This document shows positions 16,032-25,382 of a stretch of 64,000 nt of DNA, piece by piece. Position 1 is the stretch's first letter, and each line of letters begins with the position of its first letter. The notes under the pieces were generated by a model, which saw nothing but the letters and a program-made list of their open reading frames with translations, had not been told where the DNA came from and did no database searches. The translations under genes and the position numbers were made by a program. The stretch comes from an uncultured Eubacteriales bacterium (GTDB taxonomy: Bacteria; Bacillota; Clostridia; Christensenellales; Aristaeellaceae), in assembly GCA_902800625.1 (NCBI GenBank), contig CADCFG010000019.1, positions 1 to 64,000 of the forward strand, written 5' to 3'.

Positions 16032-16679
16032 TCACTTCCCGGCGATCTCCCGCACCACCTGCGCCACGTCCCTGTGGACGACGCTTCGGGGCTCAAAGCG
16101 CAGCAGGCTGTAGACCAGCTGCATCACCAGGCCCGCGCCGAAGGTGCCGATGAGGGTGCCCACGCCCACGGGCCCGCCCAGCAGCCAGCCCGCCAGCAGC
16201 ACCGCCGCCCAGAGCAGTATCTCCACCACGCCGATGGGCAGGCGGGGCATCCGCTTGCCCAGCCCCACCAGCAGCGCGTCCCGGGGGCCGCAGCACTGCC
16301 CGGCGCTCATGTAGATCCACATGCCCAGCGCCATGAAGGCGAATCCGGCCACCATGACGGCGATGCCCAGCCACAGGCTTTCGTTGGCGGGCAGGGGGTT
16401 CAGGTCGTTGAACATCTGCACGAAGTTGCCGGTGAGCAGCGCGTCGATGATGGTGCCGAAGCCGATGCGCTCCTTCAGCAGCAGGTCGACGCCCAGGATC
16501 ACCAGGGCCATGGCCGTCATGGACAGCCCGTAGTTCAGCGGCGTGTGTCCGGCGATGCCCATGCCCAGGCAGTCCCAGGGCGCCAGGCCGATGTTGGCGA
16601 ATATGGTCAGGTGCACGCCCAGGGCGAACACCAGCAGCCCCGCCGCGATCTGCAGCCATTGAAGAAGCGCGCGTTTCAT
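16032..16679 (-). CDS. YczE/YitT-family integral membrane protein
   Basis: 215 aa with about five membrane segments. The signature stretches are GVHLTIFANIGLAPWDCLGMG near residues 21-41 and AGQCCGPRDALLVGLGKR near 125-142, typical of the YczE/YyaS/YitT group. Molecular function is not known for this family. It shares strand with the GH43 gene upstream (23-base gap), so the two may be cotranscribed. Confidence 0.8.
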   Translation of the reverse strand: MKRALLQWLQIAAGLLVFALGVHLTIFANIGLAPWDCLGMGIAGHTPLNYGLSMTAMALVILGVDLLLKERIGFGTIIDALLTGNFVQMFNDLNPLPANESLWLGIAVMVAGFAFMALGMWIYMSAGQCCGPRDALLVGLGKRMPRLPIGVVEILLWAAVLLAGWLLGGPVGVGTLIGTFGAGLVMQLVYSLLRFEPRSVVHRDVAQVVREIAGK

Positions 16680-16701
16680 GGCATTTGTACCTCCGATTTC
16701 C

Positions 16702-18312
16702 TTATAGCACCCGCACGCGCAGGCGCACCGAGCGCGCCGCCTCCGGCAGGTCCTCCTCCACGCTCATCTGGAAATAGGGCGTGCCGTCCGCGCGGAAGTG
16801 CACCCGGCGGATGCCGTCGCAGCGCAGGTGCTCGTGCAGGCCCGTCTCCCCATGATAGGCGATCATCCACTCGCCGTACTCATTCTGATAGAAGGAATGG
16901 TGGCCCGGGCCGTACTCGCCCGGCACGGAGTGGAAGGAAAGCACCGGCGGGATGCTCTTTTCCCAGCTGGAAAGCCGGGTCAGGTCGTCTGCGCCGTCCG
17001 CGGTCAGGAGCCCCAGGGCGTAGGTGTAGGCGTTGGCGGAACCGCCGGAGTAGGCCAGGTACACCTTCCCGTCCAGCACCAGCGCGTGGGGGCCTTCGTT
17101 GTTGATGGTCCCGGCCACGTTCTCCCAGCCGTACAGCGGCCGTGTGAGCAGCACCGGCTCGCCGGTCAGCCGCCAGGGCTCCCGCTCGTCGATGGTGGCG
17201 ATGTACAGCATGGAGCCGGTGTCCATGGGCGTGCCGATGTGCCGCCGGTAGGACCAGGTCACGTAGGCGCCGCTGGCCGCGCGGATGAAGGTCATGTCCA
17301 GGGTGATGCCGTCGGTGGAGAGGGGGCTTCCGTCCCTGCGCACCACGGGCACCGGGTCCTCCCAGTCCTCGGCGCGGACGACGCTGCCGCCCTTCTTCAG
17401 CCGCATCATGTGGCACTGGGGGCCCCATTCGTGCCCGCTGACGGCGAAGAGTATGTAGGCCTCGCCGCCGATCAGGTGCCACTCCGGGGCCCAGAAGGTC
17501 TGCTCAAAGCCCCGCTCCGGGTCGAAGGGCAGGATCAGGTGCTCCTCGACGCCCGGCGCGAACAGGCCTTCCACGGTGTCCGCCTCGCGGATGTACAGCC
17601 CGATGTCGTCCAGGTTGTCGTTGGTGCCCAGGAAGTGCCACTTGCCCTCCCAGCGGAAGATGACCGGGTCGCCGTAGCCCTTGGCCAGCGGGAAGGGGAA
17701 GGCCTGCCGGATGATCTCGCCGCCGATCTCATGGACGCCGGGGCGGCTGAAATCCACGGAGGCCGCGTCCCACCGGACGGACTTGACCGCCCGGGAGCCG
17801 TCGCTGTAGACCACCTCCGCGCAAACCCTTTCCAGCTCGGCGGGGCTCTTCACCGCGACCTCCTCCGGCAGGATCACCCTCTGCTGCCGTATCGGGCTCC
17901 AGTACGCGATGGCCGCCCCGGCGATCTCCGCATCCACGACCAGCGTGTCGGTGGCCGGGTAATCGGCCCCGTCCACCGTTCCGACCTCCTCGAAGCGGAT
18001 CAGGTCCCGGGTCTTCCACAGGAAGCTGCCGCCCGCCGGCTCGCCGCTCTCGTACACCAGGCGGCCCAGTATGCCGATGGAGCCGTCCTCCAGGGGAAAG
18101 ATGGCGGGCTCGACCACGCCCAGGGGCACGATGGTGTCCTCGTCCGAGACGAATCCCCGGGGGAACAGCACGCCGTAGTTGCGGTTCAGCGGCTGCAGGT
18201 CCCCGCCGGGGCGCTGATACGCCAGGTGCACGGCGTTGGCCAGCCCCGCCGGACAGGCGTCCGGGTCCACCGGGCGGGTGTATACGAAAAACGGTATCGG
18301 CTGGTTGCTCAT
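16702..18312 (-). CDS. Glycoside hydrolase family 43-like protein
   Basis: 536 aa. A short N-terminal blade with FPRGFVSDEDTIVPLGVVEPAIF is followed by a Big_4-like insert (SVRWDAASVDFSRPGVHEIGG). The five-bladed beta-propeller begins GYGDPVIFRWEGKWHFLGTND, whose Asp is the expected general base. WAPEWHLIGGEAYILFA and NNEGPHALVLDGKVYLAYSGG (acid Glu) follow. GH43 enzymes remove arabinose or xylose from plant polysaccharides. No signal peptide is seen, so it probably acts on imported oligosaccharides. AGGAGGG precedes the ATG at 18312. Confidence 0.88.
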   Translation of the reverse strand: MSNQPIPFFVYTRPVDPDACPAGLANAVHLAYQRPGGDLQPLNRNYGVLFPRGFVSDEDTIVPLGVVEPAIFPLEDGSIGILGRLVYESGEPAGGSFLWKTRDLIRFEEVGTVDGADYPATDTLVVDAEIAGAAIAYWSPIRQQRVILPEEVAVKSPAELERVCAEVVYSDGSRAVKSVRWDAASVDFSRPGVHEIGGEIIRQAFPFPLAKGYGDPVIFRWEGKWHFLGTNDNLDDIGLYIREADTVEGLFAPGVEEHLILPFDPERGFEQTFWAPEWHLIGGEAYILFAVSGHEWGPQCHMMRLKKGGSVVRAEDWEDPVPVVRRDGSPLSTDGITLDMTFIRAASGAYVTWSYRRHIGTPMDTGSMLYIATIDEREPWRLTGEPVLLTRPLYGWENVAGTINNEGPHALVLDGKVYLAYSGGSANAYTYALGLLTADGADDLTRLSSWEKSIPPVLSFHSVPGEYGPGHHSFYQNEYGEWMIAYHGETGLHEHLRCDGIRRVHFRADGTPYFQMSVEEDLPEAARSVRLRVRVL

Positions 18313-18346
18313 GGCGGGGCCCTCCTGCGCGTTTTTGCTGCTCAAC

Positions 18347-18375
18347 AGTATACCATGCCCCGCCCCCGCAATCAA
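18347..18375 (-). promoter_or_regulatory. Promoter of the GH43 gene
   Basis: On the minus strand, TTGATT (18375-18370), 17-base spacer, TATACT (18352-18347). It is divergent from the patatin promoter. Confidence 0.72.
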
Positions 18376-18390
18376 GGGCAAACAGAGAGA

Positions 18391-18419
18391 TGGCAAAATC
18401 GGCGGCGCTGTGCTATAAT
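18391..18419 (+). promoter_or_regulatory. Promoter of the patatin gene
   Basis: TGGCAA at 18391-18396, 17-base spacer, TATAAT at 18414-18419, about 30 bases before the patatin ATG. Confidence 0.68.
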
Positions 18420-18447
18420 GGACCATGGATGAAAGCGGGGCGGTAAA

Positions 18448-19305
18448 ATGAAGACGGCGCTGATCATGGAGGGCGGGGCCATGCGGGGCATGTTCACCTG
18501 CGGCGTGATCGACGCGCTGATGGAGCGGGGCGTGGCCTTCGACGGCGCCGCCGGGATCTCCGCCGGGGCCGTGTTCGGCTGCAACTACAAGTCCGGCCAG
18601 AGGGGTCGGGCGATCCGCTACAACAAGCGCTACTGCGGCGACCCGAGGTATTGCAGCGTGCGCTCGCTGCTGACCACCGGCGATTTGTACGGCGCGGACT
18701 TCTGCTATCGCGAGCTTCCGGACGAGCTGGACGTGTTCGACCGGGCGGCGTTCCGGGAGAATCCCATGGCCTTTTTCGTGGGCGCCACGGACGTGGAGAC
18801 GGGCGGGTGCGTCTATCGCGAATTGAGGGATGGCGGCGCGGAGGACATGCTCTGGCTGCGGGCGTCGGCGTCCATGCCGGTGGTGTCCCGGCCCGTGGAC
18901 GTGGACGGGCGCAGGCTGCTGGACGGCGGCATCAGCGACGCGGTGCCCTTTGCGTTCATGGAGGGCCTGGGCTACGACCGCAACGTGATCGTGCTCACCC
19001 AGCCCAAGGGCTATCGCAAGGCGCCCGCCGCCGGGATGCCGTTGATGCGGCTCATGCTGCGAAGGTACCCGCGGGTGGCCCTGGCCATGGCCGCGCGGCA
19101 CGAGATGTACAACCGGCAGATGGAGCAGATCGACGCCCGGGAGGCGTGCGGCGCGGCGCTGGTGATCCGGCCGCCGGAGCCGCTGGGCATCCGCCGCACG
19201 GAGAAGCGGCCGGATGAGCTGGAGCGGGTGTACCGGATCGGCGTCCGGGAGGCGCAGCGGCGGATGGATGAAATCGCGGCCTTCCTGGCTGAGAAGCGGA
19301 GCTGA
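18448..19305 (+). CDS. Patatin-like phospholipase (RssA/YjjU type)
   Basis: 285 aa. The oxyanion loop GGAMRGMFTCGV lies near residues 9-20, the nucleophile elbow is GISAGAVFG (Ser near residue 39) and the catalytic Asp is in LLDGGISDAVP. This is the complete Ser-Asp dyad of bacterial patatins, which hydrolyse acyl esters of lipids. There is no signal peptide or membrane segment, so it is cytosolic. It is followed 17 bases later by the six-hairpin protein. Confidence 0.9.
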   Translation: MKTALIMEGGAMRGMFTCGVIDALMERGVAFDGAAGISAGAVFGCNYKSGQRGRAIRYNKRYCGDPRYCSVRSLLTTGDLYGADFCYRELPDELDVFDRAAFRENPMAFFVGATDVETGGCVYRELRDGGAEDMLWLRASASMPVVSRPVDVDGRRLLDGGISDAVPFAFMEGLGYDRNVIVLTQPKGYRKAPAAGMPLMRLMLRRYPRVALAMAARHEMYNRQMEQIDAREACGAALVIRPPEPLGIRRTEKRPDELERVYRIGVREAQRRMDEIAAFLAEKRS

Positions 19306-19322
19306 AATCGGGAGGGATAAAG

Positions 19323-21272
19323 ATGCGTGAATTGCGTATGGACGCCCGGGGACGGGACGAGGCGTACCGGCCGCTGGAGGAGATGGGCCTGTGCGCGGTA
19401 TGGACGGCGCTGTCCGGCGGCGGTGCGGCGGACGACCCCATCATCTGCCGGGTCCGCGTGAAGAATGAAACGGACGCGCCCTTTTCGGGCGTGGTGCGGC
19501 TGCGCCTGCTCCTTGAAGCGGCGGAGCCCCGCTTCTTCCTGCCGGGGTTCATGTATGGCACCAACCGGGGGGACGCCCCGCTGGTGGTGGACAGCCAGAC
19601 GCCCCGGCTGCGCCATGCGCCCGCGGACTTCCCGGCCTCGCCCTGGTGGCTGACCCGCGCCGACCGGCTGTCCCATCCCGTGGCGCTGGCCTTTGCCGGA
19701 GGGCGGGTCGCGGGGCTGTGCGCCTCGCCGTACTTCGTGAAAGCGGGCGGAAAGCGGCGGGGCTGGACGCCCGGCGCGGCGGGGAATTTCGACCAGTACG
19801 CGGGCTTTGGCTGCGACATCGACGCGGGCGAGGTGTGTTACACGCTGGGCTATGAGAACGCGCCCTGGTTCTTCCTGGATTCCCACAACTACAGCCCCCG
19901 TTCGGCGCTGGGCGACAACGCCTTTACCCTCGCGGCGGGAGAAGCGTTTGAATTCGAGGCGGCGGTGTTCGACTATCCGGCGGAGGACGAGCGCGCCATC
20001 GACGGGGCGATCCGCTGGGTGTACGGCCGTTTCCACCAGCCGCCCCGGGAGGGCCTGCCGGCGCGGACGGCGGTGGAGGACATCGCGGGCGCGGTGTCCG
20101 GCGAGGCCTGGCTGGAGGACAGCAGCGCCTATGCCGGGTTCGTGTTCGACTGGCAGCACGAGAACGAGGTGCGGCGGCTACCCTCCATCTCCTGGACCAA
20201 CGGTCTGTCCGTGGCGGTGCCAATGCTGCAGGCGGCCCACCGGCTGGGCCGGGAGGACATGCGCGCGCAAGCGCTTGCGTGCATCGGCCACATCGTCGAG
20301 ACCTCTGTCAACCCGAAAAGCGGCCTGCCCTTCACCGCGGAAGTGGACGGCGTCTGGGGCAACCGGGGCTGGTGGTATGACAAGCAGCCCGTGCCCGGCC
20401 ACGCGGGCTATCTGGTGGGCCAGGCGCTGTACTACATCCTGAAGGCCTATGAGCTGGAGAAGGGCCATGGCGCGGAGCACCCGGACTGGCTGGCTTACGT
20501 CGAAAGGGCGCTGGAGGTCACGGAGCGCAGCCGCAACGGCGACGGGGAGTATCCCTATATCTTCTCGGAGAAATCCGGCGCGGGGCTGTGCTACGACTCC
20601 ATGTCCGGGGCCTGGTGCCTGGCCGCGGCGGCGTATTGCGCGTTTCTGACCGGTGACCGGTCGCGCCTTGGCGCGCTGCTTGAGAGCGAGGCCCACTACC
20701 ACGCCGCCTATATCGTGCCCATGGCCTGCTACGGCGGGCCGCTGGACATCGACAAGCAGGTGGATTCCGAGGGCGTACTGGCCTACATCCGCGCCGCGCG
20801 GTGGCTGCACGAATTGACCGGCGACGCGGGGCTGCTCCGGCGCATGGGCGAGGCGATCGAATACGAATTCACCTTCAAGTTCTGCTACAATTCGCCCATC
20901 CAGGTGCCGCCGCTGAGCAAGGTGGGCTGGAGCAGCTGCGGCGGCAGCATCACCTCCGTCACCAATCCCCACATCCACCCCATGTCCTCGTCCATCGTGG
21001 ACGAGCTGGCGTATTACGTGGAAAGGACGGGCGACGAATACGTGCGAAGCCGCCTGGAGGACACCGTGGCCTGGAGCCGGCAGCTGTCCAACACCTTCGA
21101 CGGCGAATACGACTACGGCAGGCGGGGCTGGATGAGCGAACGCTTCTGCCACTGCCAGGGCCTGCTGACGGAGCGCTATCCCGACGGCGCGCCGGCCAGC
21201 ACCTGGTTCGCGCTGATGCCCTGGGCCTGCGGCTGCGTGCTGGAGGCGCTGTGCGGATCGGCCTGGGAATGA
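19323..21272 (+). CDS. Six-hairpin (alpha/alpha) glycosidase-like protein
   Basis: 649 aa. The N-terminal 200 residues form a beta-sandwich-like region (DDPIICRVRVKNETDAPFSG). Residues 230-640 have the repeating helix-loop pattern of (alpha/alpha)6 barrels, with Trp- and Gly-rich loops such as WGNRGWWYDKQPVPGHAGYL and PLSKVGWSSCGGSITSVTNP. No signal peptide is visible. I cannot assign a CAZy family. The neighbouring GH43 and patatin suggest carbohydrate or glycolipid breakdown. GGGAGGG precedes the ATG. Confidence 0.65.
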   Translation: MRELRMDARGRDEAYRPLEEMGLCAVWTALSGGGAADDPIICRVRVKNETDAPFSGVVRLRLLLEAAEPRFFLPGFMYGTNRGDAPLVVDSQTPRLRHAPADFPASPWWLTRADRLSHPVALAFAGGRVAGLCASPYFVKAGGKRRGWTPGAAGNFDQYAGFGCDIDAGEVCYTLGYENAPWFFLDSHNYSPRSALGDNAFTLAAGEAFEFEAAVFDYPAEDERAIDGAIRWVYGRFHQPPREGLPARTAVEDIAGAVSGEAWLEDSSAYAGFVFDWQHENEVRRLPSISWTNGLSVAVPMLQAAHRLGREDMRAQALACIGHIVETSVNPKSGLPFTAEVDGVWGNRGWWYDKQPVPGHAGYLVGQALYYILKAYELEKGHGAEHPDWLAYVERALEVTERSRNGDGEYPYIFSEKSGAGLCYDSMSGAWCLAAAAYCAFLTGDRSRLGALLESEAHYHAAYIVPMACYGGPLDIDKQVDSEGVLAYIRAARWLHELTGDAGLLRRMGEAIEYEFTFKFCYNSPIQVPPLSKVGWSSCGGSITSVTNPHIHPMSSSIVDELAYYVERTGDEYVRSRLEDTVAWSRQLSNTFDGEYDYGRRGWMSERFCHCQGLLTERYPDGAPASTWFALMPWACGCVLEALCGSAWE

Positions 21273-21306
21273 CACTATCGACATCAATAGAAAGAAGGCA
21301 TAGAAA

Positions 21307-21744
21307 ATGACTTTTGAAACCCTGCACAAGGACATGGTCGCGGCCATGAAGGCCCGGGACAAGGAGCGCAAGAACGTGATCTCCACGCTGATCGCCGACG
21401 TGAAGAAGGCCGCCATCGACGCCGGGAACCGGGAGGACATCCCCGAGGCGCTGGTGGATCAGGTGATCCTGAAGTCCAAGAAGACCGCCAAGGAGCAGCT
21501 GGACACCTGCCCCGACGAGAGAACAGAGCTGAAGGCGGAGTATCAGTTCGCCTATGACGTGATCTGCGAATACGCGCCGAAGATGATGTCCGACGACGAG
21601 ATCCGCGCGTTCCTCGCCGCCCATTTCGCCGACGTGCTGGCCACGAAGAACAAGGGCCAGATCATGAAGGCCATCATGCCCGCGCTGAAGGGCAAGGCCG
21701 ACGGCAAGGCGATCAACGCCATCGTGGCCGAGCTGTGCCAGTAA
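21307..21744 (+). CDS. yqeY: GatB/YqeY-domain protein
   Basis: 145 aa. The N-terminal helical part (LHKDMVAAMKARDKERKNVISTL) and the C-terminal GKADGKAINAIVAELC block (KGQIMKAIMPALKGKADGKA) match YqeY, a stand-alone version of the tRNA-binding tail of GatB. Its cellular role is unclear. It is cotranscribed with the following SDR gene (12-base gap). Confidence 0.9.
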   Translation: MTFETLHKDMVAAMKARDKERKNVISTLIADVKKAAIDAGNREDIPEALVDQVILKSKKTAKEQLDTCPDERTELKAEYQFAYDVICEYAPKMMSDDEIRAFLAAHFADVLATKNKGQIMKAIMPALKGKADGKAINAIVAELCQ

Positions 21745-21756
21745 AGGGAGGCTGCC

Positions 21757-22545
21757 ATGAGGATACTCGTCACCGGCCCCCGGGGCTTCGTGGGGGCCAG
21801 GATCCTCCAGGCGCTGGACGGAGCCGTGCCCGCGCCGTCGCTTCGCCACGCGCGGGAGGACGACGTCAAACGGCTGGTGGATGAAGCCGAGCCGGACGTC
21901 ATCGTGCACACCGCCGCCATCTCGGACATCGGCACCTGCGCGGCGGACCCGGAGGCCTCGTATCGCGCCAACGTGGCGCTGCCCCTGATGCTGGCAAGGA
22001 CGGGCGTGAAGAGCGTGCTTTTCAGCACCGACCAGGTGTACAGCGGCTGCGCGGGGGAGGGCCCCTACGCCGAGGACGACGCGGTCCCGGCGAACCTGTA
22101 CGCCGAGCACAAGGTGAAGATGGAGAAGCGGGTGCTGGATATCAACCCCGACGCCGTGCTGCTGCGGGCCACCTGGATGTACGACATGCCCCTGTACGGC
22201 GTGCCCAACCGCTGGAACTTCCTGGTGGGCATGCTCCGGGAGCGGGAACTGGCCTTTTCCGGCACGTCCCACCGCGCGGTGAGCTACGTGCGGGAAGTGG
22301 CCGCCCGGATGGAGCAGGCCGTGGCGCTGCCCGGCGGGGTGTACAACTACGGCAGCGAGAGCGACCTGACCATGCTTGAAATCGCCCGCTGGCTGGCGGA
22401 GGAGCTGAAGCTGGACGTGCGGCTGAGCGACGCCGGGCCGGAGCACAACGTGTGGATGGACTGCTCGAAGCTGAAGCGCCAGGGCATCGCCTTCAACGAC
22501 ACCCTGGACGCCCTCAGGCAGTGCATACGGGATTACAGTTTGTAA
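21757..22545 (+). CDS. RmlD-like NAD(P)-dependent sugar-nucleotide reductase
   Basis: 262 aa extended SDR. The cofactor motif GPRGFVGARIL lies at residues 7-17, HTAAISDIGTCAADPEAS and FSTDQVYSG in the core, and the catalytic YxxxK is YAEHK. It resembles dTDP-4-dehydrorhamnose reductase, but no rhamnose pathway genes are nearby, so the substrate is open. Some RmlD-like proteins (MAT2B type) have other roles. Confidence 0.8.
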   Translation: MRILVTGPRGFVGARILQALDGAVPAPSLRHAREDDVKRLVDEAEPDVIVHTAAISDIGTCAADPEASYRANVALPLMLARTGVKSVLFSTDQVYSGCAGEGPYAEDDAVPANLYAEHKVKMEKRVLDINPDAVLLRATWMYDMPLYGVPNRWNFLVGMLRERELAFSGTSHRAVSYVREVAARMEQAVALPGGVYNYGSESDLTMLEIARWLAEELKLDVRLSDAGPEHNVWMDCSKLKRQGIAFNDTLDALRQCIRDYSL

Positions 22546-22577
22546 GAAACGGAAGGGGCAGCGCCCCTTCCGTTTCC
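22546..22577 (+). terminator. Strong hairpin between convergent rmlD-like and APC genes
   Basis: Perfect 14-bp stem GAAACGGAAGGGGC (22546-22559) with GCCCCTTCCGTTTC (22563-22576), AGC loop, immediately after the SDR stop. The U-tract is weak in both directions. Confidence 0.7.
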
Positions 22578-22615
22578 CATTCGATTGTATTTCATTCAGC
22601 CCCTGTGACCGGAGC

Positions 22616-23938
22616 TCATCCCCGCCGCTTCACGGCGTGGTACACCGGCAGGCCGAGCAGCGTGACCGCCACGCTGCCCAGCGCCATGATCGTCGCCCGG
22701 GTGCCGGAGAGGAACAGCTGGCTGACGATCACGAACAGGCCGCTCAGTATGGCCAGCGCGGGGATCACCGGGTACAGGGGCACCCGATAGGTGCGCTCCC
22801 AGTTGGGGTGGAGCGTCCGCAGCCGGATCACGCAGGCGAAGGTGAGCGTGTAGAAGATCCAGCAGGAGAACACGCCCAGGTCGGTGAGCAGGTCGAACTC
22901 GCCCGACAGGGAATACAGGCAGGCCAGCGCGCCGATCAGCAGCACGGAGTTGGCGGGCACCTGGCTGCCGTTCAGCCTTGACAGCGCGCGGCTGGCCGGC
23001 AGCGTCCTCTGCACCGCCAGCTGGTAGGCCACGCGCGAGCCGGACATCAAAAAGCCGTTGGCCGCGCCGATGACGGAGATGATGATGCCGATCTTGATCA
23101 ACAGCCCGCCGGATTCGCCGAACAGCCGCGTGGCCACCGCCGCCGCCGGGGACTCCAGGTCCATCAGCTCGTCCGCGGGGATCACCCGCAGGTAGGCGAT
23201 GTTGATAACCAGGTACACGGCCATGATGATGGACACGCCGGCCACGATGGCCCGGGGCAGATCCCGCCCGGGGCGCTTCATCTCCCCGGCGATGGCGCCC
23301 ACGTTGGTCCAGCCCTCGAAGGCGAACAGCACGGCCAGCAGCGTGGAGCCCAGCACGCCGCCCAAACTCTTGCCTTCGCCTACCATGGGCGTGAACACCG
23401 GCCGGGCGGCTTCGCCCCGCAGGATGCCGAACACCATCAAAAGCGCCAGAGGGATCAGCTTGCAGGCGGTGGAGACCACCTGCATGCCCCCGGCGGCCCG
23501 GGAGCCCAGGCAGTTCAGCGCCACCAGCGAAAGGATCACGGCCATGGCCACGGGCAGCGCCCACTGGGGGCCGATCCACTCCGCCAGCTCCGCGCCCACC
23601 TTCACGCCGTAGCCGGCCAGGAACGCGGGATAGAACAGGATCACCTGCATCCACCCGGCCAGGAAGCCCAGCCGCTCGTCGTAGGCCTCGGACAGGTAGG
23701 CCACCATGCCGCCGGTCCTGGGGATGAGTATGGCCACCTCGGAGAAGGTCAGCGCGGCGAACAGGCTGACCAGCCCGCCGATGATCCAGGCCAGCATGCC
23801 CATGCCCGGCGCGCCGCCGGTGGCCTGATAGATGGCATAGGGCTTGAAGAACACCCCCGCGCCGATCACGCAGCCCACCACCAGGGAGGTGGCGGTCATA
23901 AAGCCCAGGTTCTTTTTCATGCGCTGTCTGTCGTCCAT
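22616..23938 (-). CDS. APC-superfamily amino acid permease
   Basis: 440 aa with about 12 membrane helices. The first helix carries LVVGCVIGAGVFFKP, the conserved GxG substrate-binding kink of APC transporters. Helix 6 has FAFEGWTNVGAIAGEMKRPGRDLPRAI, also typical. LAT/serine-threonine exchanger type is likely; the substrate is not predictable. The start at 23938 has GGAGG 9 bases upstream. A TTTACA-17-TATACT promoter precedes it. Confidence 0.88.
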   Translation of the reverse strand: MDDRQRMKKNLGFMTATSLVVGCVIGAGVFFKPYAIYQATGGAPGMGMLAWIIGGLVSLFAALTFSEVAILIPRTGGMVAYLSEAYDERLGFLAGWMQVILFYPAFLAGYGVKVGAELAEWIGPQWALPVAMAVILSLVALNCLGSRAAGGMQVVSTACKLIPLALLMVFGILRGEAARPVFTPMVGEGKSLGGVLGSTLLAVLFAFEGWTNVGAIAGEMKRPGRDLPRAIVAGVSIIMAVYLVINIAYLRVIPADELMDLESPAAAVATRLFGESGGLLIKIGIIISVIGAANGFLMSGSRVAYQLAVQRTLPASRALSRLNGSQVPANSVLLIGALACLYSLSGEFDLLTDLGVFSCWIFYTLTFACVIRLRTLHPNWERTYRVPLYPVIPALAILSGLFVIVSQLFLSGTRATIMALGSVAVTLLGLPVYHAVKRRG

Positions 23939-23995
23939 GGCGCGATGCCTCCGCAAATGGAAATGAATGGCGCGTCGCTGAAGGCGCACCCATAC

Positions 23996-24024
23996 AGTAT
24001 ACGCCATTCGTCCTTCGATGTAAA
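23996..24024 (-). promoter_or_regulatory. Promoter of the APC permease gene
   Basis: On the minus strand, TTTACA (24024-24019), 17-base spacer, TATACT (24001-23996). Confidence 0.75.
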
Positions 24025-24061
24025 GGCCGGCTTGGCGCGACAAAGGCGGACAAAAATATCA

Positions 24062-24090
24062 GGCGGACAGAAGTATCTGTCCGCCTTTTT
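24062..24090 (-). terminator. Terminator of the glycerate cassette
   Basis: GGCGGACAG (24062-24070) pairs with CTGTCCGCC (24077-24085). On the minus strand it is followed by a TGATATTTTTG tract; on the plus strand it is flanked by TTTTT. It ends the gntP transcript. Confidence 0.8.
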
Positions 24091-24107
24091 GGCGCCGACA
24101 TGGGCGT

Positions 24108-25367
24108 TTACCCGAAGATCAGGAACATGACCACGCTGATGAGCGTGGCGGTCAGGCCCACGCAGGCCTCGTAGGGGATCAGCTTCATCCGGTCGCCGAT
24201 GGACAGGTTCACGCTGCCGCCGGTGGCGTGGAAGAAGGAGCCGTGGGGCAGGGAGTCCACCACGGTCGCGCCGGCGTGCACCATGGCGCCCGCCGCCAGC
24301 GCGGGCACGCCCTGTTCGATCAGGGTGGGGGCGAAGGTCTGGGCGGCGATGGTGGCGCCCGCGGTGGTGGAAGCGGTGGCCCCGGCCATCAGGATGCCGG
24401 CCAGCGGGGCCAGCACGAAGGCGGGCATGTTCAGCTTCTCCAGCAGCGCGATCACGTCGTACTGCAGCGCGGAGGCCTTGATGATGCCGGCGATGGTGCC
24501 GGTGCCGATCAGCAGGATGGACACGCCCACCACCTTGGACAGGCCGAATTCGGTGATGCCCACCACGCCCTTGATGTGGCCGGTGACCAGCATGCACACC
24601 AGGCCACCCACGGGCAGGGCGATCAGCGGGTCGATGGACACGCCGGCGATGGGCCGCAGCGCCAGCAGCACGATCACCACCAGCGGGCCGACGATGGCCG
24701 GGAGGAACCCGGGCAGCGCGTTGTCGCTGGTCTCGATGTCGCCGGAGGCCACCGCCAGGCCGTTCTTCTTTTTGGAGAGCACCGTGGCCAGCAGGATGGC
24801 CATGACCAGCGCGAACAGGGCCGGCACGATGTTCTTGAACATCAGCGAGGTCAGGTCCACGCCGAAGGCCTCCGAGGCCGCGATGGTGTTGGGGTTGGGG
24901 GAGATGATGTTGCCCGCCTTGCCGCCGCCGATCATGGCCAGCAGCAGGCTCTGCTTGCTGAGCTTCGCCTTCTTGCCGATGGCCAGGGCGATGGGGGCCA
25001 CGGTGATCACGGAGATGTCGATGAACACGCCCACCGCGCAGATGATCATCGTCGCCAGGGCGATGGCCGCCAGCGCCAGCCTTTCGCCCATCCTGTCCAC
25101 GATGGTCTCGGCGATCTTCTGGGCGGAGCCGGTCTTGATCAGCGCCCCGGCCAGGATGCCGGAGGTCATGATCCTCAGCACGGAGGACATCATGCTCTGC
25201 GCGCCGGAGACCATGGTGTTCACTGTGGTCACCAGACCGCCGCCGCCGATGATGCCGCCCACCAGCGCGCCCAGGATCAGGCTGTAGGCGGGGTGCACCT
25301 TGCGGATGATGAGTACGATGGCGATGGCGAGGCCGACCACGGCCCCGAGGGTGGTGAAGTCATACAT
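24108..25367 (-). CDS. GntP-family gluconate/glycerate permease
   Basis: 419 aa with 12 or so membrane segments. Family stretches include GGGKAGNIISPNPNTIAASEAFGV, AGILMAGATASTTAGATIA and VDSLPHGSFFHATGGSVNLS. GntP carriers bring in gluconate, glycerate or related sugar acids by proton symport. The glycerate kinase gene lies 15 bases upstream on the same strand, and CdaR is divergent, so the transported acid is probably glycerate. AGGAGG precedes the ATG. Confidence 0.9.
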   Translation of the reverse strand: MYDFTTLGAVVGLAIAIVLIIRKVHPAYSLILGALVGGIIGGGGLVTTVNTMVSGAQSMMSSVLRIMTSGILAGALIKTGSAQKIAETIVDRMGERLALAAIALATMIICAVGVFIDISVITVAPIALAIGKKAKLSKQSLLLAMIGGGKAGNIISPNPNTIAASEAFGVDLTSLMFKNIVPALFALVMAILLATVLSKKKNGLAVASGDIETSDNALPGFLPAIVGPLVVIVLLALRPIAGVSIDPLIALPVGGLVCMLVTGHIKGVVGITEFGLSKVVGVSILLIGTGTIAGIIKASALQYDVIALLEKLNMPAFVLAPLAGILMAGATASTTAGATIAAQTFAPTLIEQGVPALAAGAMVHAGATVVDSLPHGSFFHATGGSVNLSIGDRMKLIPYEACVGLTATLISVVMFLIFG

Positions 25368-25382
25368 GGCCTTGTCCTCCTC

